DNA of 64,000 nucleotides from Morganella morganii_D (lineage in GTDB: Bacteria; Pseudomonadota; Gammaproteobacteria; Enterobacterales; Enterobacteriaceae). The notes under the pieces are model-generated. The model saw nothing but the letters and a program-made list of their open reading frames with translations, made no database searches and was not told the DNA's origin. Location of the stretch: the NCBI GenBank assembly GCA_044772875.1, contig CP173058.1:3596001-3660000 (forward strand), given 5' to 3'. Positions within the stretch are counted from its first letter, which is position 1. Each line of letters starts with the position of its first letter. Shown in pieces: positions 17,577-25,914 of this stretch. Position numbers and translations under genes: made by a program.

Positions 17577-18020
17577 ATGGAACTACCGCACGATTCAATC
17601 CTGTCTTATCTGAAGAAAAATCATGTTTTTACGCTGTGTGCCACTGCGGATGATGATCTGTGGTGTGCCGGGTGTTTTTATGTCGCGGATACGGAGGTGA
17701 TGATGCTTTATTTCCTCACCGAACCGCATACCCGGCACGGCACTCTGATGAAGCAAAACCCGCTGGTGGCGGGAACGATTTCGGCACAGACTGTTACTGT
17801 GGCAAAAATCCGCGGGATCCAGTTTCGCGGGGAAGTGATGGCGCTGTCAGCCGAAGACGAAAAACAGGCGAGAGCACGTTACTGCCGTCGCTTTCCGGTG
17901 GCCGTCGCCGCAAAAACCCCGCTGTGGGGGTTACGGCTGGATGAGATTAAGATGGTGAATAATACGCTGGGGTTCGGAAAGAAACTGTACTGGTCGCGTT
18001 TCAGCGCAGATAGTGAATAA
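17577..18020 (+). CDS. yhbP: YhbP-family flavin-binding-like protein
   Basis: A 147-residue protein equal in length to E. coli YhbP, a split-barrel (pyridoxamine-phosphate-oxidase-like) protein. It contains HVFTLCATADDDLWCAGCFY, the HTRHGTLMKQNPLVAGTI segment and the C-terminal WGLRLDEIKMVNNTLGFGKK. Its substrate is unknown. I choose the ATG at 17577, right after a GGGGG ribosome binding site, rather than the upstream in-frame ATG at 17553. Its stop lies within the end of convergent nrdG, an overlap of 20 bp. Confidence 0.88.
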   Translation: MELPHDSILSYLKKNHVFTLCATADDDLWCAGCFYVADTEVMMLYFLTEPHTRHGTLMKQNPLVAGTISAQTVTVAKIRGIQFRGEVMALSAEDEKQARARYCRRFPVAVAAKTPLWGLRLDEIKMVNNTLGFGKKLYWSRFSADSE

Positions 18021-18468
18021 CCTGGTTACTGCTGCCGCGCCAGATCAGCATCGGGTCATGCAGATCCTGCACAAATTTCCCGTCAACTAATACATTGATA
18101 TGCTCAATGACTTCCCGTTGAGCATCATTCAGTTCATCCAGTTTATATCCTGTCCACATCCAGATATCTTTCTCCGGCGGGCACTCGCGGCGGATACGCC
18201 GCACCAGTGCCAGGATCACCGGCACATTGTGCGGATGTAACGGATCACCGCCGGACAGAGTGATTCCCTGACGTTTTACGCGGGTATCACAGAGGTCGGC
18301 GATAATCTTATCTTCCAGTTCCGGGGTGTACGGCACACCGGAATCGGTGCGCCATGTACTCTGGTTATAACAGCCGCGGCACTGATGCACACAGCCTGAG
18401 ACAAACAGGGTGCAGCGGGTACCCGGCCCGTTAACCACGTCAACGGGATAGTACTGATGATAATTCAC
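18001..18468 (-). CDS. nrdG: Anaerobic ribonucleotide reductase activating protein
   Basis: NrdG is a radical SAM enzyme that installs the glycyl radical on NrdD. The 155-residue product carries the CxxxCxxC cluster motif as SGCVHQCRGCYNQSTW (about 25-40) and the SAM-binding LSGGDPLHPHN. Its start follows the nrdD stop by four bases, so the genes are one operon under control of the NrdR and FNR sites upstream of nrdD. It ends tail to tail with yhbP. Confidence 0.96.
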   Translation of the reverse strand: MNYHQYYPVDVVNGPGTRCTLFVSGCVHQCRGCYNQSTWRTDSGVPYTPELEDKIIADLCDTRVKRQGITLSGGDPLHPHNVPVILALVRRIRRECPPEKDIWMWTGYKLDELNDAQREVIEHINVLVDGKFVQDLHDPMLIWRGSSNQVIHYLR

Positions 18469-18472
18469 TGCA

Positions 18473-20611
18473 TTACCCTAACCGGCCATTAGCCAGATGT
18501 TTCACGCGACGTTTCACTTCTTCCTGTTTCCCGGCGTTAAACGGGCGGGCATCCGGGCTGCCGAGGTAACCGCATACGCGGCGGATGACTGATACACGGG
18601 AAGCATCGTGGTTACCGCATTTCGGGCAGACAAAGCCTTTGCTGGTACAGTTAAATTCACCGGCAAATCCGCACTCATAGCACTCATCAATCGGGGTATT
18701 GGTACCGTAGTACGGAACACGGTCGTAACTGTAATCCCAGACATCTTCCAGTGCTTTCAGGTTATGCTGAAGGTTCGGGTATTCGCCGTAACAGATGAAA
18801 CCGCCGTTTGCCAGCGGGGGATACGGAGCCTCGAAATCCAGTTTGTCGTAAGGGTTTACCTTCTTCTCCACATCCAGGTGGAAGCTGTTGGTATAATACC
18901 CTTTATCTGTCACACCCGGGATCACCCCGAATTCGGCGGTATCCAGGCGGCAGAAACGGTCACACAGGTTTTCACTCGGCGTGCTGTAGAGGCTGAAACC
19001 GTAGCCGGTTTCCGCTTTCCATTCGTCCGTTGCGCGGCGCAGGCTTTCCACGATGGCGACACCCAGTGCGCGGCGCTGTTCATCGTCATACATGTGTGTT
19101 TCAGTGCCGGTCAGGGCATTGATGGTTTCATGAATACCGATGTAGCCCAGCGAAATTGAGGCGCGGCCGTTTTTGAAAATTTCGGTGACGGAATCATCCG
19201 CTTTCAGCCGCACGCCGCAGGCGCCTTCCATATACAGGATCGGCGCGACACGGGCTTTGACATTTTCCAGCCGTGCAATACGGGTCATCAGCGCTTTTTT
19301 GGCGAGTTCCAGACGCTCATCCAGCAGTGACCAGAAATCTGTTTCACTGCCCTGCGACTCAATAGCAATGCGCGGCAGGTTCAGGCTGATAACACCGAGG
19401 TTGTTCCGTCCGTCATGGATCATTTCGCCGTTCTCTTCATACACACCGAGGAAGCTGCGGCAGCCCATCGGAGTTTTAAAGGAACCGGTAACTTTCACAA
19501 CCTGGTCGTAGTTCAGAATATCCGGATACATCCGCTTGCTGGCGCACTCTAAAGCAAGCTGTTTGATGTCATAGTTCGGATCACCGTACTGGTGGTTCAG
19601 GCCTTTTTTAATGGCGAATACCAGTTTCGGGAATACCGCTGTTTTGTGATTTTTACCCAGACCGGCGATACGGTTACGTAAAATTGCCTGCTGGATCATG
19701 CGGGATTCTTTTGATGTGCCCAGCCCGAAGCCGAAGGTAACAAACGGCGTTTGTCCGTTAGCGGTATGCAGTGTGTTGACTTCATATTCCAGAGACTGAA
19801 AGGCGTCATAACACTCTTTTTCTGTGCGGGCATTGGCATAGCCTTCCGCATCCGGAATTTGCCATTCTTTTGCCGTTTTCAGATGTTTGTTATAGCTGGC
19901 AGTGACAAAGGGCGCGAGAATTTCGTCGATGCGGTTAATGGTGGTACCGCCGTAAATGTGGCTGGCAACCTGGGCAATAATTTGTGCCGTTACCGCAGTC
20001 GCGGTAGAGATGGACTTAGGCTGTTCTATCTCGGCGTTACCCATTTTAAAGCCATGAGTCAGCATGCCTTTTAAATCGATCAGCATACAGTTAAACATCG
20101 GGAAGAACGGCGCGTAGTCCAGATCGTGATAGTGAATTTCACCACGTTCGTGCGAAATTACAACATCACGCGGTAAAATATGCTGTTTTGCATAGTGCTT
20201 GGCAACGATACCTGCCAGCAGGTCACGTTGTGTCGGGATCACCTTGCTGTCTTTATTGGCATTCTCGTTGAGAATGGACATATCACTTTGTTCAACCAGA
20301 CCGCGGATCTCATTATTCAGGCGGCCGCGCAGTTCACGCGCCACGTCACGGTCATGGCGGTATTCGATGTAAGTTCTGGCTAACTCTTTGTAATCTCCGG
20401 ACATTAACTGGTTTTCAACCGCGTCCTGGATCTCACCGATATCCACCTTTTTCCGGTCACCCAGCAGGGTGGTTACCCGGGCAGCAACCTGAGAGCAGTA
20501 GTCATCATCATTAACACGTGCGGCTTTGGCGGCTCTTTTAATGGCATCCCGGATGCGTGATTCATCAAAAATTACCTGACATCCATCACGCTTAATCACG
20601 ATAGTGTGCAC
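18473..20611 (-). CDS. nrdD: Anaerobic ribonucleoside-triphosphate reductase
   Basis: NrdD reduces ribonucleoside triphosphates to deoxyribonucleotides without oxygen using a glycyl radical. I choose the GTG at 20611 because it follows GAGAAG by a proper distance and gives 712 residues, the same as E. coli NrdD. The N terminus is an ATP cone (VIKRDGCQVIFDESRIRDAI). Other features are the active-site TPMGCRSFLG segment, the C-terminal zinc site CYECGFAGEFNC ... CPKCGN, and the glycyl-radical loop RVCGYLGSPDARPFN (Gly about 680). A frame from an ATG at 20659 would add 16 unconserved residues. Confidence 0.97.
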   Translation of the reverse strand: MHTIVIKRDGCQVIFDESRIRDAIKRAAKAARVNDDDYCSQVAARVTTLLGDRKKVDIGEIQDAVENQLMSGDYKELARTYIEYRHDRDVARELRGRLNNEIRGLVEQSDMSILNENANKDSKVIPTQRDLLAGIVAKHYAKQHILPRDVVISHERGEIHYHDLDYAPFFPMFNCMLIDLKGMLTHGFKMGNAEIEQPKSISTATAVTAQIIAQVASHIYGGTTINRIDEILAPFVTASYNKHLKTAKEWQIPDAEGYANARTEKECYDAFQSLEYEVNTLHTANGQTPFVTFGFGLGTSKESRMIQQAILRNRIAGLGKNHKTAVFPKLVFAIKKGLNHQYGDPNYDIKQLALECASKRMYPDILNYDQVVKVTGSFKTPMGCRSFLGVYEENGEMIHDGRNNLGVISLNLPRIAIESQGSETDFWSLLDERLELAKKALMTRIARLENVKARVAPILYMEGACGVRLKADDSVTEIFKNGRASISLGYIGIHETINALTGTETHMYDDEQRRALGVAIVESLRRATDEWKAETGYGFSLYSTPSENLCDRFCRLDTAEFGVIPGVTDKGYYTNSFHLDVEKKVNPYDKLDFEAPYPPLANGGFICYGEYPNLQHNLKALEDVWDYSYDRVPYYGTNTPIDECYECGFAGEFNCTSKGFVCPKCGNHDASRVSVIRRVCGYLGSPDARPFNAGKQEEVKRRVKHLANGRLG

Positions 20612-20700
20612 TTTGCTTCTCTCCGGCAGTTTGGTTATCCACAGGGCAAAACCTGACATAATGCGGCTTCATGGCGTTGTGGATAACACTGTGAATAAAT

Positions 20701-20743
20701 ACTATATCTAGTGTGCTTTGTATTATATAGCACTAGATATAGA
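20701..20743 (-). promoter_or_regulatory. Pair of NrdR boxes upstream of nrdDG
   Basis: ACTATATCTAGTG (20701-20713) and CACTAGATATAGA (20731-20743) are inverted copies matching at 12 of 13 positions, with centres 30 bp apart. This is the arrangement of the paired sites bound by the repressor NrdR upstream of reductase operons. They begin about 90 bp upstream of the nrdD start. Confidence 0.8.
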
Positions 20744-20769
20744 TTTCCTCCGGAATAAGGCGATTGAAA

Positions 20770-20783
20770 TTGATTTAAGTCAA
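20770..20783 (-). promoter_or_regulatory. FNR box upstream of nrdDG
   Basis: TTGATTTAAGTCAA matches the FNR consensus TTGAT-N4-ATCAA in nine of ten defined positions. It lies upstream of the NrdR boxes, consistent with anaerobic activation of nrdDG as known in E. coli. Confidence 0.75.
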
Positions 20784-20804
20784 AGAATTTTGGCGACATC
20801 AGGT

Positions 20805-20843
20805 AAACCGCACACTCCGGTTAAGTGTAAAAATGTGCGGTTT
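20805..20843 (-). terminator. Stem-loop at the end of the MFS gene
   Basis: AAACCGCACA (20805-20814) pairs with TGTGCGGTTT (20834-20843). It lies 34 bp beyond the MFS stop on the minus strand. The T-run is poor, so it may be a weak terminator insulating nrdDG from the MFS gene. Confidence 0.45.
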
Positions 20844-20876
20844 GATTGCTGAAAATTATATAAAAAGTTATTTTTG

Positions 20877-22076
20877 TCACTTATCAGTGCTGTTTTTATC
20901 ATCTTTGAAGACGAAAACATAACCGATGCAGGCGGTAAGCAGTACACAGACCCCCGCAGCTATAGCCAGCAGGAACCCGGTATCAATGCCGTAAGTATCA
21001 ATGATCATACCGACAGATGCAGAGCCGAGCGCCACACCGACAGCCAGCCCGGTGATAAGCCAGGTGAAACCCTCTGTCAGCATATTGGCCGGGGCTTCGC
21101 GCTCCACAAAGCCGATAGCGAGGATCATGGTCGGCGAGAAGAAGAAACCGGCGACAAACATGGTCAGCCCCAGTCCGGTCAGGTTTGTGACCAGCAGCAG
21201 CGGCAGGGTTGTCAGCAGTGTGGCGGCTGCGGTGAAGATAAACTGCTTTGTGTAGCTGAACGGCAGCCGGACAGCACCGAAGATAAATCCGGCGATACAG
21301 GAACCGGCGGCATACACGGACAGAATATAGCTGGCTCCTTCCGGATACCCCTGCGCATTGGCGAAAGCGACAGCCAGTACATCCACCGTCCCGACAATCA
21401 CTCCGAGTGCAAGCAGTACCACCATCAGCAGCTGAATAGCGGGCAGGCGCAGTACGGTGCCTTTTGCCAGTCCGTCGCGTTTGTGTACCGGCGGCTCCGT
21501 CCGTTTCTGGCAGACCACCAGCACGGTACCAACAATCAGAAAAATAATCGCAGCCAGCGGACCGGCCTGCGGGAACAGTGCGATACAGAGTGTGACTGAC
21601 AGCGGCGGCCCGATAATAAAGCTGATTTCGTCCAGCACTGACTCAAAGGAGTAGGCGGTCTGTAAACGCGGATCACCTTTATAGATATGTGTCCAGCGGG
21701 CGCGGATCATCGCGGGCATACTCGGGATCGCTCCGACAAAAACGGCGGACAGCCAGATGGCCTGGTCAGGAGCATCATAAACCGTACATAACAGCAGGGC
21801 GGCAGTACCGAGAACACTGATCACAATGCTTTTCGGCAGGATCCGGCTTTGCCCGTAGCGATCCACCAGCCGGGCGATCACCGGAGCACAGAATGCAGCT
21901 GAAAAGGTATACACGGCCGCAGTTATCCCGGCCATAAAGAAAGAATCACGCAATTGGGCAATCATGGTAATGATCCCAATCCCCATCATGGAGACGGTCA
22001 TCCGCGCGATAAATCCCGCACCTGAAAAGGCTTTGGTGCCGGGATGCTGAAAGATGACGCGATAAGAGCTGAACAT
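20877..22076 (-). CDS. Major facilitator superfamily exporter
   Basis: A 399-residue MFS transporter with about twelve hydrophobic segments. The inter-helix signature RLVDRYGQSRILP follows helix 2. I start it at the ATG at 22076 (MFSSYRVIFQHPGTKAFSGA); an open frame extends far upstream across the tetR gene but is not homologous. It is divergent from the TetR regulator, and two identical operators lie between the starts, which is the usual layout for a drug or metabolite efflux pump controlled by its own repressor. The substrate is not evident. Confidence 0.88.
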   Translation of the reverse strand: MFSSYRVIFQHPGTKAFSGAGFIARMTVSMMGIGIITMIAQLRDSFFMAGITAAVYTFSAAFCAPVIARLVDRYGQSRILPKSIVISVLGTAALLLCTVYDAPDQAIWLSAVFVGAIPSMPAMIRARWTHIYKGDPRLQTAYSFESVLDEISFIIGPPLSVTLCIALFPQAGPLAAIIFLIVGTVLVVCQKRTEPPVHKRDGLAKGTVLRLPAIQLLMVVLLALGVIVGTVDVLAVAFANAQGYPEGASYILSVYAAGSCIAGFIFGAVRLPFSYTKQFIFTAAATLLTTLPLLLVTNLTGLGLTMFVAGFFFSPTMILAIGFVEREAPANMLTEGFTWLITGLAVGVALGSASVGMIIDTYGIDTGFLLAIAAGVCVLLTACIGYVFVFKDDKNSTDK

Positions 22077-22155
22077 AACAACCTCACAGATATCCGCTAT
22101 ATTACAGACGGATATAATTTTTAACTGCCGGAGATAGCCGGCTGTAATGCAATTA

Positions 22156-22172
22156 ACATACATTGCGTATGT
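22156..22172. promoter_or_regulatory. Operator 1 between the MFS and tetR genes
   Basis: ACATAC-N5-GTATGT, a 17-bp interrupted palindrome (spacer ATTGC). The same half-sites recur at 22183-22199. It lies about 80 bp upstream of the MFS start. Confidence 0.75.
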
Positions 22173-22182
22173 GAATCTATTG

Positions 22183-22199
22183 ACATACGCGATGTATGT
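22183..22199. promoter_or_regulatory. Operator 2 overlapping the tetR promoter
   Basis: A second ACATAC-N5-GTATGT palindrome (spacer GCGAT), centre 27 bp from the first. A TATAAT -10 element at 22215-22220 places this operator over the -35 region of tetR, so the regulator probably represses itself as well as the MFS gene. Confidence 0.75.
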
Positions 22200-22256
22200 C
22201 AATAAAAAAAGTGCTATAATCCCCCGGCTGAAAGGGTTAACCGCAGGAGTGATAAA

Positions 22257-22844
22257 ATGGGTCATAAGCCTCGTGCAGAGATGATAGAAGAAACGCGGAC
22301 AAAGCTTATCAGTGCTGCACGCCAGCAGTTTGGTGAGGTCGGGTATGCCGCCACTGTGATGGATGACCTGACGGCTCAGGCGGGTCTGACCCGGGGGGCG
22401 CTGTATCATCATTTTGGTGATAAGAAAGGTCTGTTTCTGGCCGTATTGCAGGATCTGGATCGTGAGCTGGATGCACGTCTGGATACTGAAGAAAAAGACG
22501 AGGCCGATGAGTGGCTGGCCTTCAAATCCCGCTGTCAGGGCTATCTGGCGATGAGTCTGGAGCCGGAAGTACAGCGGATTATGTTCCGCGATGCGGCCTC
22601 GGTACTGGATTTCTCCATTCTTAAATCTCATGAACTGGCCTGTGTGCAGGGGATCACCCGGCGTCTGACACATCTGATGGAAGCAGGGCGGATAAAACAG
22701 GTGGCACCCGATGTACTGGCACTGTTTATTAATGGCGGGCTGTACGAATGCGCCATGTGGATTGTGCACAGTGAAAATCCGCAGGCGACGTATGACAAAG
22801 TCAGGGTGTCGTTTGATCAGCTGCTGGAAAATCTGCGGGTATAA
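22257..22844 (+). CDS. TetR/AcrR-family repressor
   Basis: A 195-residue TetR-family regulator. The N-terminal helix-turn-helix is ISAARQQFGEVGYAATVMDD with LTRGALYHHFGDKKGLFLAV (about 17-62). The C-terminal ligand domain contains ARLDTEEKDEADEWLAFKS and EVQRIMFRDAASVLDFS. The ATG follows GCAGGAGTGATAAA. It is divergent from the MFS gene, with the two palindromic operators in the gap, so it most likely controls that exporter. Confidence 0.9.
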   Translation: MGHKPRAEMIEETRTKLISAARQQFGEVGYAATVMDDLTAQAGLTRGALYHHFGDKKGLFLAVLQDLDRELDARLDTEEKDEADEWLAFKSRCQGYLAMSLEPEVQRIMFRDAASVLDFSILKSHELACVQGITRRLTHLMEAGRIKQVAPDVLALFINGGLYECAMWIVHSENPQATYDKVRVSFDQLLENLRV

Positions 22845-22937
22845 GATGAGGTGATAAATTTCACTATTAAAATTTATCACCCATAAAACGGCGGTTATTT
22901 AATCGTCAGCGCCATTATCTGTTTCAGCATGTATATA

Positions 22938-24584
22938 TTAAAACGCTTCCCAGTCATTATGTGTATTTGCCGGTTTTTCAGGAACAGGGCGCCGTAACGG
23001 CACTACCGTACCGGTCTGAGTGCCGGTTTTCAGTTCTCCGGTCTGTATCTGAAATACAGATACGGCCTGAGTCAGTCTGCCTGCCTGCACTTCAAGTGAT
23101 GCAGCCGCTGCTGCTGATTGCTCTACTAACGCCGCATTCTGCTGGGTTACTCTGTCCATTTCCGTCACTGCCATGCCAATCTGGTCAATTCCGCGGCTTT
23201 GTTCATCCGATGCAGAGGCTATCTCACTCATAATATCGGTGACCCGGGTGACGGCGCTGACAATTTCATCCATTGTTTCACCGGCGCGCTCAACCAGAAC
23301 TGTACCGGCATCGACTCTGCCGGCCGAATCCCCGATCAGGGTTTTGATCTCCCGTGCTGCCTGTGCACTGCGCTGGGCAAGGCTGCGGACCTCACCGGCC
23401 ACAACGGCAAATCCGCGGCCCTGCTCACCCGCGCGTGCCGCTTCCACTGCGGCATTCAGAGCCAGAATGTTGGTCTGAAAAGCAATACTGTCAATCACAC
23501 TGATGATATCGGCAATTTTCTTAGAGCTGTCGCCGATGCCGCGCATGGTATTCACGACATCGTCCACGACTTTTCCGCCACGCTCTGCGGTTTCGGAGGC
23601 GGTTACCGCCAGATGACTTGCCTGACGGGCATTATCGGCATTCTGGCGCACGGTGGCTGTGAGTTCTTCCATGCTGGCTGCGGTTTCTTCAAGAGACGCT
23701 GCCTGTTGTTCTGTCCGCGAAGACAGGTCGTTATTACCGGCAGAGATCTCACCGGCACCTCTGTAAATAGCGTTGGCACCATCGCGGACATCCCCGACAG
23801 TTTTGGAAAGCTCGTTTTGCATATAACGTAATGTTTCAGATAGTTTTTTGATTTCATAACTGCCTGTCACGTTAATCGGTCTTATCAGGTTACCTTTTGC
23901 AATACTCTGAATGCTTTCCTGGAAATGATTCATTGGTAAGATGAGTAAACGACGAATACCGACCCAGACTGAAATGATGGTGATACAAATGCTGATAAGT
24001 AGTAATATTGCTATCCATATTGTCAATGTTTCATTATTTTTACTATTTTTAATAAGTTTGTCATAATAATCAGTATCTGCGGAATAATAATTTTCATATA
24101 ATTTTCCGAATGTGTTTTGATAATCACTGGTAGGTTGGTTATCAAAATCATCTAACCTGTTTTTTCGTAAAAAATAAACTAACTCAAGCTGGGCGTTATA
24201 ATATTCATTAAAAGAAGAATCCATATGTTGTTCAAGTTTCTCTCCGAATCTTGTTGGCATTGATTTAAATATCAACCAATCCGATCTTGTTTTTTTTACT
24301 TGTTCTTCAGCATAGTCAATTCGTTTTTTTTTCTGTGTGTCATTTTCATAAATACCTTTCATTACACCCTTGGATATGATGTTAAGTAATGATCGGTTCT
24401 CTAAAAAGCCAATCCAGACGCGGTCGAGTACATGGGTTTTTTCTGACTGTATCGTCATCGTGTTATTTATTTCATTCTGTGAGTTTATAAACCTGAGAAA
24501 ATAAAATGATGATATAATCTGTATCAAAAGAAATGCGATTAAGATGAGGGGCACTCCCGTCGATATTTTTACTTTTTCTAACAT
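22938..24584 (-). CDS. Methyl-accepting chemotaxis protein
   Basis: A 548-residue class I chemoreceptor. It has a first membrane helix (GVPLILIAFLLIQIISSFYF, about 9-28), a four-helix-type periplasmic ligand domain (about 30-190), a second helix (IWIAILLLISICITIISVWV, about 190), a HAMP domain, and the cytoplasmic hairpin whose tip reads IDSIAFQTNILALNAAVEAA with RAGEQGRGFAVVAGEVRSLA. The C terminus ends DWEAF, the type of pentapeptide that tethers CheR and CheB. The periplasmic domain has lower GC than the signalling domain, typical of fast-changing ligand domains. The ligand is unknown. Confidence 0.92.
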   Translation of the reverse strand: MLEKVKISTGVPLILIAFLLIQIISSFYFLRFINSQNEINNTMTIQSEKTHVLDRVWIGFLENRSLLNIISKGVMKGIYENDTQKKKRIDYAEEQVKKTRSDWLIFKSMPTRFGEKLEQHMDSSFNEYYNAQLELVYFLRKNRLDDFDNQPTSDYQNTFGKLYENYYSADTDYYDKLIKNSKNNETLTIWIAILLLISICITIISVWVGIRRLLILPMNHFQESIQSIAKGNLIRPINVTGSYEIKKLSETLRYMQNELSKTVGDVRDGANAIYRGAGEISAGNNDLSSRTEQQAASLEETAASMEELTATVRQNADNARQASHLAVTASETAERGGKVVDDVVNTMRGIGDSSKKIADIISVIDSIAFQTNILALNAAVEAARAGEQGRGFAVVAGEVRSLAQRSAQAAREIKTLIGDSAGRVDAGTVLVERAGETMDEIVSAVTRVTDIMSEIASASDEQSRGIDQIGMAVTEMDRVTQQNAALVEQSAAAAASLEVQAGRLTQAVSVFQIQTGELKTGTQTGTVVPLRRPVPEKPANTHNDWEAF

Positions 24585-24888
24585 ATTGCCACCTATAATT
24601 AATATTTTTAATTACAAAAACCATATTAGTATGGCAAATTCTGTCAGGGTTATTAAATAAACAGCCGGTGGTTTATTTGTAAATAAGAGACTATAATTGG
24701 CTGATTTTTTCTGCAGGCATCCCTGTAAAAATAGTATTTATATTCAGGTTCCGGAATAAACTATTTCAGCAGCAATATTATTATCCGGCCGGGTTATCGC
24801 TTTGGGTTGCCATGCCCCGTTGAGTGTATTGCTGGCTGTGAACAGGACAGATTCGCTATCGGGTTAACTATCGGGTTAATAATGAACA
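24585..24888. other. Gap between chemoreceptor and ridA terminator
   Basis: About 300 bp of AT-rich DNA upstream of the chemoreceptor on the minus strand. I looked for a FliA-type promoter (TAAAGTTT-N11-GCCGATAA) and found only poor matches. No gene is seen. Confidence 0.4.
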
Positions 24889-24909
24889 GAGCCCCCTTGA
24901 AGGGGGCTC
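24889..24909 (-). terminator. Hairpin after ridA
   Basis: GAGCCCCCTT pairs with AAGGGGGCTC in a tight hairpin about 50 bp beyond the ridA stop. The stem is strong but the downstream T-run is poor. Confidence 0.6.
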
Positions 24910-24957
24910 AATCAACGTCATCTCTTTGAGAGATGCTCTTCTCAGAAAGCGCAGTAA

Positions 24958-25344
24958 TTATTTACGGACTGCGATTGCTTCGATTTCTAATTTAACGTCT
25001 TTTGGCAGACGGGCAACTTCAACACAAGAACGTGCCGGGTACACTGCTTTGTGCTCATCAAAGAACGCGGCATATTCTGCGTTTACAGTAGCAAAGTCGT
25101 TCAGATCTTTAACGAAAACAGTTGTTTTCACGATATCCGTAACTTTCAGACCAGCCTGTTCAATAATAGCCTTGATGTTGTTCAGTGACTGACGGGCCTG
25201 AGCTTTAACATCGTCGGCAACTGCACCGGTTTTCGGATCAACAGGGATCTGACCTGAAGTCATTACCATGTTACCTAGGTCTACTGCCTGTACATATGGA
25301 CCGATTGCTGCTGGTGCGTTTTCTGTTGCGATTACTTTAGTCAT
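24958..25344 (-). CDS. ridA: 2-iminobutanoate/2-iminopropanoate deaminase RidA
   Basis: RidA hydrolyses reactive enamine and imine intermediates made by PLP enzymes such as threonine dehydratase. The 128-residue product has the family length. Its signature is VYPARSCVEVARLPKDVKLE, including the substrate-binding arginine, and the N-terminal AIGPYVQAVDLGNMVMTSGQ. It lies downstream of pyrBI, the same neighbour as in E. coli. Confidence 0.96.
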   Translation of the reverse strand: MTKVIATENAPAAIGPYVQAVDLGNMVMTSGQIPVDPKTGAVADDVKAQARQSLNNIKAIIEQAGLKVTDIVKTTVFVKDLNDFATVNAEYAAFFDEHKAVYPARSCVEVARLPKDVKLEIEAIAVRK

Positions 25345-25439
25345 TACGGACTCCTGTAGGATGATTATTGCTGTTAAGTTTTTAAAAACGCCATCATTAT
25401 AATCGTCTGAATTTCCCGGACAACTGACCTGGATCTATC

Positions 25440-25904
25440 TTATTGGTTATTAATGATTGCGTGGTGATCAAATTCTTTCTCACAATACTTACAGATTAAC
25501 ACAATTTCCTGTGCAATGGACTTAACAGTAAAGCTGCTTTCCACCGGCTCATTGTGACTGATGCAGTTGCTGTTCGGACAGACAATCACCCCTTCAATAC
25601 GTTCCGGCAGGTTAATCGGCAGTTTTTTAACCACCTGATAATCTTCGATAATATTAATTGTGGCTTTCGGGGCATAAAAACCGAGCTGGTTGGCCTGCTC
25701 CGGTGTCAGGAAAGTATCTTCCAGTTTAATCAAATCCTTACGGCCCATATTGTTGGACGGCAGGTTCAGACCGATAGTAATGCGGCTGTCAGTCTCTGTC
25801 AGGCGGAAAAAGGAGAGCAGTTTAAATCCTACATTTGCCGGGATATGGTCGATAACCGTACCGCATTTGATAGCTTCAACCAGTAATTTATGATCCTGAG
25901 TCAT
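25440..25904 (-). CDS. pyrI: Aspartate carbamoyltransferase regulatory chain
   Basis: PyrI binds CTP and ATP and confers allosteric control on the PyrB catalytic trimers. The 154-residue product has the nucleotide-binding N-terminal domain (KCGTVIDHIPANVGFKLLSF) and the C-terminal zinc domain with four cysteines (VCPNSNCISHNEP and LICKYCEKEFDH). It begins 10 bp after the pyrB stop in the pyrLBI operon. Confidence 0.97.
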   Translation of the reverse strand: MTQDHKLLVEAIKCGTVIDHIPANVGFKLLSFFRLTETDSRITIGLNLPSNNMGRKDLIKLEDTFLTPEQANQLGFYAPKATINIIEDYQVVKKLPINLPERIEGVIVCPNSNCISHNEPVESSFTVKSIAQEIVLICKYCEKEFDHHAIINNQ

Positions 25905-25914
25905 GATGTACTCC

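Noticed and set aside
22077..22880. N-terminal extension of the MFS frame to 22880
   Set aside because: It crosses the operators and the whole tetR gene and has no homology; the ATG at 22076 starts a normal MFS protein.
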